From an uncultured Lachnospiraceae bacterium (GTDB taxonomy: Bacteria > Bacillota > Clostridia > Lachnospirales > Lachnospiraceae), in contig CATOPL010000005.1 in assembly GCA_951802115.1 (NCBI GenBank), forward strand, positions 109,876 through 173,875: a stretch of DNA of 64,000 nt, read 5' to 3'. The notes under the pieces were generated by a model, which saw nothing but the letters and a program-made list of their open reading frames with translations, had not been told where the DNA came from and did no database searches. Below, piece by piece: positions 60,135 through 64,000 of the stretch (its first letter is position 1; each line of letters starts with the position of its first letter). The position numbers and the translations under genes were made by a program.

Positions 60135-61256
60135 CTATTTATATAACAATTCATCAGGTATTGCGTACAATATAGATTCCACATACTCATTTGTATGATG
60201 CAAAATATTATAGGAATATTCTTCAAGTATATCATTCAAATATATAGGAATCCCCACAAAATCTTCCGGAGAATGATAAATACAAATTGCTAAAACCGGC
60301 CGATCCCTTTTAATCGTTCCGATTCCTCCTTTTAAAGCCTGACGCTCAGCTCCTTCTATATCCATCTTCATAAAATCAACTGAATTATTTTTATAAAATT
60401 CATCAATAGAAATAACCTGCATCTTTTTATCTGTTACTCTGTCACTGATTCTGCATGTATCACCTTCACCTTCAATGTAGATCTCACCGCTTTTATCCCA
60501 AAGTCCCTGATTAACTGCAACACACTTACTGCCCAATATGCTGGATTCTATATTATTCAACATTTTGTTATAATTTTTCTGTTCAACTTCAAACAAGGTC
60601 AATTTCTTTACCGGGATCCCAAATCGAATCAGATCGCTGAGAATTTCTCCGTGATAAGCACCCCCATCCAGAATACTGTTATTTCTATTCTTTAAAATGG
60701 AAACTACCTGTTTCGTAAAATATTGCGGTTCATCTGAACAAATATCATTATATATGTCAAATCCTGTATAATGCTCAAAATATACCTTTTTCATAACATC
60801 AATTACTTTTCTGCTCTCAAAATCCGGGCAAATCTCATATAATTGATCAAAATTATCCTTTACATATTCCTTATCATGAACGGTAATAAATCTACTTACA
60901 TCTATACGTTTTCTTTGATTGTAAATATCTTTCATATCCACAATCTTGCAATCTTCACATTTGTAAAATACCCGCTTATCTAGTTTGGAAAGTATTGCAT
61001 TAATATAAATACTTCCAATAATCAATGTACTTGCTTTTTTTTCATATTTTGATTCAAAATCATCTAAGGAAATCACTTGTTTACCGTAAATACATTTACC
61101 AATTTTACAAATATCGTCGTCTATAAAGTATTTAACAGAATAACCATGTTCCTCTAATATATCCAAACATATTTTTCCTGTTATACCACTTCCATATATG
61201 ACAATCGACCGGTTTCTATCTATTTCATTAACATCTGTCAGATCATTCACTTGCAT
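60135..61256 (-). CDS. Rossmann-like module fused to FkbM family methyltransferase
   Basis: 373 aa. Residues about 15-105 are the shared module (SIVIYGSGITGKICLDILEE, YFIDDDICKIG). Residues about 190-360 are the FkbM domain: NNSILDGGAYHGEILSDLIR, FEVEQKNYNKMLNNIE, VDFMKMDIEGAERQALKGG and PVLAICIYHSPEDFVGIPIY. The build equals that of 39438-40478 although base composition differs strongly. The start overlaps the epimerase stop by 10 bp. Confidence 0.84.
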   Translation of the reverse strand: MQVNDLTDVNEIDRNRSIVIYGSGITGKICLDILEEHGYSVKYFIDDDICKIGKCIYGKQVISLDDFESKYEKKASTLIIGSIYINAILSKLDKRVFYKCEDCKIVDMKDIYNQRKRIDVSRFITVHDKEYVKDNFDQLYEICPDFESRKVIDVMKKVYFEHYTGFDIYNDICSDEPQYFTKQVVSILKNRNNSILDGGAYHGEILSDLIRFGIPVKKLTLFEVEQKNYNKMLNNIESSILGSKCVAVNQGLWDKSGEIYIEGEGDTCRISDRVTDKKMQVISIDEFYKNNSVDFMKMDIEGAERQALKGGIGTIKRDRPVLAICIYHSPEDFVGIPIYLNDILEEYSYNILHHTNEYVESILYAIPDELLYK

Positions 61257-62122
61257 TTTGTATTGACCTCTTGAATAAATCTTGTTAACATACTTCTGGC
61301 ATCACATGGATAAAATCCATATTTTTCTGCCTTTTTTATGCTTACCAAAGAACATTTTGGTATTGTTCCATTATCCTCAAGAATAATCTTTGATGAACTG
61401 TTAATTTCAGATTTCATAATCCACAGTATATCAGACATAAGTAGTCGTTCTTTTGCTCCCAGAAGGATTGTATCATTTTCAATTACTTCCCCATTAGTTA
61501 AAAGATTTATTAAAAATTTCCCCAATTCAGATACATGTAAATAATTATTGTATTTTATATTGGGAATAAAACACCTGACATCTTCCCCATATAAAATTTT
61601 TCGTACCATAGTCAAAAACCCCGAGCCCTGTGTGTTTTGTAAGTCAACAAACGGCCCCAGCATCCTCGGAAGCCGAATGATTAACCTCTCTGGAATTTTT
61701 GATTCTCTTACCATGCATTCACAAAGATACTTTGTCATTCCATAACAATCAGGATTAATAATGTCACTCTTTTCAGAAAGTTCCCCATCGACAAGGCCAT
61801 GAACAGAAACTGTAGACATATAAATAATTTTTCTCACGTGCCTTTGCTCTGCAAAATGAATAATTTTTTCTGTCCCATTTATATTATTGTCAATCAGTTC
61901 CTTTGCTGTCCCAGACAGAGCTGCCGCTATGTGTATTATGACATCAATATCTTTAATTTGTAATATTTCTTCCGAAATATCTGCTTTTATCAACTGATAG
62001 TTGACATTTTCCGGTAATCTGTTCCGAATGACTCCTGCCACTTTAAATCCTACTGATGTCAGCTCATTCCCTATATATTGTCCTACATTGCCGCCTGCAC
62101 CTGTTACAAGTACTTTCTTCAT
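61247..62122 (-). CDS. NAD-dependent epimerase/dehydratase family protein
   Basis: Short-chain sugar-nucleotide enzyme of 291 aa. VTGAGGNVGQYIGNEL is the NAD-binding loop, IDVIIHIAAALSG the second strand region, IYMSTVSVHG the catalytic Ser/Thr region and CYGMTKYLCE the YxxxK pair. It may epimerise, dehydrate or reduce a nucleotide sugar (UDP-, CDP- or dTDP-linked). It is the free-standing Rossmann enzyme of the locus and is not one of the fused modules. The gene follows the transketolase halves. Confidence 0.87.
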   Translation of the reverse strand: MKKVLVTGAGGNVGQYIGNELTSVGFKVAGVIRNRLPENVNYQLIKADISEEILQIKDIDVIIHIAAALSGTAKELIDNNINGTEKIIHFAEQRHVRKIIYMSTVSVHGLVDGELSEKSDIINPDCYGMTKYLCECMVRESKIPERLIIRLPRMLGPFVDLQNTQGSGFLTMVRKILYGEDVRCFIPNIKYNNYLHVSELGKFLINLLTNGEVIENDTILLGAKERLLMSDILWIMKSEINSSSKIILEDNGTIPKCSLVSIKKAEKYGFYPCDARSMLTRFIQEVNTKCK

Positions 62123-62133
62123 AATTCAATGTC

Positions 62134-63039
62134 CTATTCAAGCATCTTTCGTAATATATCTTCTACTGCCAAGCCATTCATACTTTTAATTTCATCATGA
62201 TTCCCATATCCTGTAGCAAATGTATCATTCAGTCCCATTCGAACTAATCTTGCATTTATATTCGTTTCAGCTAGAATTTCTGCTACAGCACTTCCTAATC
62301 CGCCAATAATACTGTGCTCTTCTACTGTTATGATTTTTCCGGTTTCCTCTGCTGCTTTCAAAATAGTTTTTGTATCCAATGGCTTTATCGTATCCATATG
62401 AAGTACTCGAACTTCAATGTTTCTCTTTTGAGCCTGTTCAGCCGCCTGAAGCACATCATAAGTAATACTTCCTGTAGTAACAACCGTTAAGTCATTCCCT
62501 TCTCGCATTAATTGCGCTTTTCCTATTTCGAACTGATATTCTCCCGGGTGGATTTCACGATTGCTCTCCCGATTCAAACGAATATATACAGGTCCTTCCA
62601 TATATGCAGCATTTTTAATTATTTCTCTTACTTCTTTTACTGATCCTGGTGAAAGTATTGTCAAATCAGGAAGTACTCTTAACATAGCAATGTCTTCTGT
62701 AGCATGATGTGTCGGACCAGATGTACAGTAATCCATTCCCGCACTATATCCTATAATCTTTACATTTCTTTTTTGCAGACAAACATCGTCTCTGATAAAT
62801 TCATTCGCACGATAGACAAGAAATGGAGAAACAGCATATACATATGGAATGATTCCACATGCTGCCATTCCTGCTGCTGCTGCAATTAAATTTGACTCAG
62901 CAATTCCCATTTCTATATATTGTCTTTTATTTACCGGAGAAAATCTTTCTCTAATATTCATAGCATCTGAACCTAATACTACGATTTTCCTGTCCTCTGC
63001 AACCAGTTCACTTAATGTTTCCAAACATGCATTTACCAT
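62134..63039 (-). CDS. Transketolase C-terminal subunit (pyrimidine-binding and C-terminal domains)
   Basis: 301 aa corresponding to the second half of transketolase: IEMGIAESNLIAAAAGMAAC (catalytic Glu of the thiamine site), YSAGMDYCTSGPTHHATEDI, PVYIRLNRESNREIHPG, and the C-terminal domain ITVEEHSIIGGLGSAVAEIL. It must pair with the N-terminal subunit encoded just upstream at 63043-63852 to form the enzyme. Split transketolases of this kind occur in polysaccharide loci and may serve dedicated sugar synthesis (for example pentose phosphates for ribitol). Confidence 0.9.
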   Translation of the reverse strand: MVNACLETLSELVAEDRKIVVLGSDAMNIRERFSPVNKRQYIEMGIAESNLIAAAAGMAACGIIPYVYAVSPFLVYRANEFIRDDVCLQKRNVKIIGYSAGMDYCTSGPTHHATEDIAMLRVLPDLTILSPGSVKEVREIIKNAAYMEGPVYIRLNRESNREIHPGEYQFEIGKAQLMREGNDLTVVTTGSITYDVLQAAEQAQKRNIEVRVLHMDTIKPLDTKTILKAAEETGKIITVEEHSIIGGLGSAVAEILAETNINARLVRMGLNDTFATGYGNHDEIKSMNGLAVEDILRKMLE

Positions 63040-63042
63040 TTT

Positions 63043-63852
63043 TTATATCCCCATTTGATCTTTGATCAAAAGCCATTCTTCTTTATTGGGTTTTCTTCCA
63101 TGCCAGTAATTTTGATTTTCTATCATAGAAACGCCTTTTCCCTTTATGGTATGTGCAATAATCGCTCTCGGTTTATCACATACAGGTCTCTGGAGTATCT
63201 CTGTTATTTCTTCTATACGGTTTCCATTTATCTCAAAAGTTTCAAATCCAAAACAGGCCCATTTATCCTTTAATGGTTCTATTGTAGTAATATTAGCTGT
63301 ATAATCAGAGGCCTGAAGTTTATTATAATCGATAATAACTGTAAGATTGTTCAGTTTATGATGTCCTGCACATAATGCTGCTTCCCACACGCTCCCCTCT
63401 TCACATTCTCCATCGCCCAATATTGTATATATGTGATGATTTTGTTCATTATATTTTGCTCCTAATGCATATCCGATTGCGAGAGATAAGCCATGGCCCA
63501 ATGCTCCTGTTGTTGCTTCTATTCCTGGAACTTTCAAACAATCCGGATGCGCTCCCAAAATCCCATTTGGCCTGCATAATTTTAAAATTTCATTATCATC
63601 AATAATCCCATAATCATTTAAAATTAAATATTGAATGATGCATGCATGTCCTTTACTCAATACAAATCTATTTCTGTCAAAATTTGTTTGCATGCTCCTT
63701 TTTATATCCAAAAATCCACCATAATACAGAGTTACCATCAATTCAACGCATGAAAGCGCTGAGCTTAAATGCCCGCTTTGTGTTAAATATCCTACCTCCA
63801 TTATTTTTTTTCTTAAATCCAACGCCTTTTTTTCTAATTCATATATCTGCAT
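63043..63852 (-). CDS. Transketolase N-terminal subunit (thiamine-diphosphate-binding domain)
   Basis: ATG 63852 (MQIYELEKKALDLRKK) follows GAGG; the track start is 63864. The 269-aa protein is the PP domain of transketolase: VGYLTQSGHLSSALSCVELM, LSKGHACIIQYLIL, GALGHGLSLAIGYALGAK, YTILGDGECEEGSVWEAALC (the GDG...N-type thiamine-diphosphate motif) and ANITTIEPLKDKW. It needs the 62134-63039 subunit. Gene order N-half then C-half, 3 bp apart, on the minus strand. Confidence 0.92.
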   Translation of the reverse strand: MQIYELEKKALDLRKKIMEVGYLTQSGHLSSALSCVELMVTLYYGGFLDIKRSMQTNFDRNRFVLSKGHACIIQYLILNDYGIIDDNEILKLCRPNGILGAHPDCLKVPGIEATTGALGHGLSLAIGYALGAKYNEQNHHIYTILGDGECEEGSVWEAALCAGHHKLNNLTVIIDYNKLQASDYTANITTIEPLKDKWACFGFETFEINGNRIEEITEILQRPVCDKPRAIIAHTIKGKGVSMIENQNYWHGRKPNKEEWLLIKDQMGI

Positions 63853-63881
63853 TTTTTTCCTCATAATATTTAAATGATGTT

Positions 63882-63996
63882 GGGGTCAAAAGGTCTTTTG
63901 ACCCCTCTGATACCGGATTGCTCCGCACTTTGTGCTCCCGCAATCCTCAAAAACATTCAAAATCCGCCCTAATCGGGCTACTTTTTCATGTTTTTG
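63882..63996. repeat. Three consecutive hairpins upstream of the transketolase genes
   Basis: GGGGTCAAAAG/CTTTTGACCCC (63882-63905), GGATTGC/GCAATCC (63915-63946, with inner GCAC/GTGC), and CAAAAACAT/ATGTTTTTG (63948-63996, with inner GCCC/GGGC) follow one another with little spacing. No gene was seen. The cluster extends to the window edge and may be an intergenic repeat, a terminator array or a mobile element end. Confidence 0.45.
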
Positions 63997-64000
63997 GCGG

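Noticed and set aside
61247-62122. Counting the NAD-dependent epimerase as an 18th module-bearing protein
   Set aside because: Its Rossmann fold is the catalytic SDR domain itself, not an added module.

Overview
The window looks like a chromosomal segment of a Firmicute of class Clostridia, most likely Lachnospiraceae. Genes start after AGGAGG-type ribosome binding sites and promoters are TTGACA/TATAAT-like. The rpsF-ssb-rpsR and gdpP-rplI-dnaB blocks, MecA, DUF951, DUF1858 and DUF3786 proteins and a small 2[4Fe-4S] ferredoxin all fit. Genus cannot be fixed from the sequence alone. No tRNA, rRNA, CRISPR array or intact transposase was seen.

Layout. 1-700: the left edge holds a truncated type I-like (holin-like) toxin ORF with a striking alternating Shine-Dalgarno leader, then a small broken or frameshifted ORF, both on the minus strand. 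0.7-3.8 kb: fructose utilisation (fruK, fruA) behind repeated operator-like sequences. 3.8-7.9 kb: purine nucleoside phosphorylase, a DUF4230 protein and the PadR/DUF1700/DUF4097 envelope operon. 8-16 kb: metabolic and housekeeping genes (oligo-1,6-glucosidase, cyclase-family hydrolase, lipoprotein, DUF5655, DUF2200, NADAR, DUF3786, acylphosphatase, mutM). 15.8-19.3 kb: an OmpR/HK two-component system with a BcrA-type ABC transporter. 19.5-25.7 kb: ogt, cell-wall amidase, GH18 protein, mecA, DUF1858, MerR, ferredoxin. 25.9-31.6 kb: dnaB, rplI, gdpP, rpsR, ssb, rpsF, DUF951. 31.8-33.2 kb: sirtuin and Sfp-type phosphopantetheinyl transferase.

33.3-63.9 kb is one long minus-strand surface-glycan locus. 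Its left end encodes a pentose-phosphate epimerase, an IspD/TarI-like cytidylyltransferase and a TarJ-like dehydrogenase; its right end encodes a split transketolase and an NAD-dependent epimerase. Together these could supply a CDP-activated pentitol such as CDP-ribitol (inference). Between them lie glycosyltransferases of several folds (GT2, GT4, WbsX/GH99-like, RgpF-like, DUF616, Stealth), FkbM and other methyltransferases, a PIG-L deacetylase, an ATP-grasp TupA-like protein, a radical SAM protein, a HAD-like protein and a beta-propeller-like protein. No flippase, ABC exporter, polymerase or initiating transferase is in the window, so the locus probably continues to the right.

The most unusual observation is that 17 of the 19 proteins encoded between 35.9 and 61.3 kb carry the same kind of about 90-130 residue Rossmann-like module, with a [FYV]GxG-type loop and usually an acidic residue ending the second strand. 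It is fused at the N-terminus in some and at the C-terminus in others, next to unrelated catalytic domains. This suggests a shared docking, sensing or ligand-binding module that defines the pathway. The locus also becomes strongly AT-rich to the right, as expected for horizontally acquired glycan genes.
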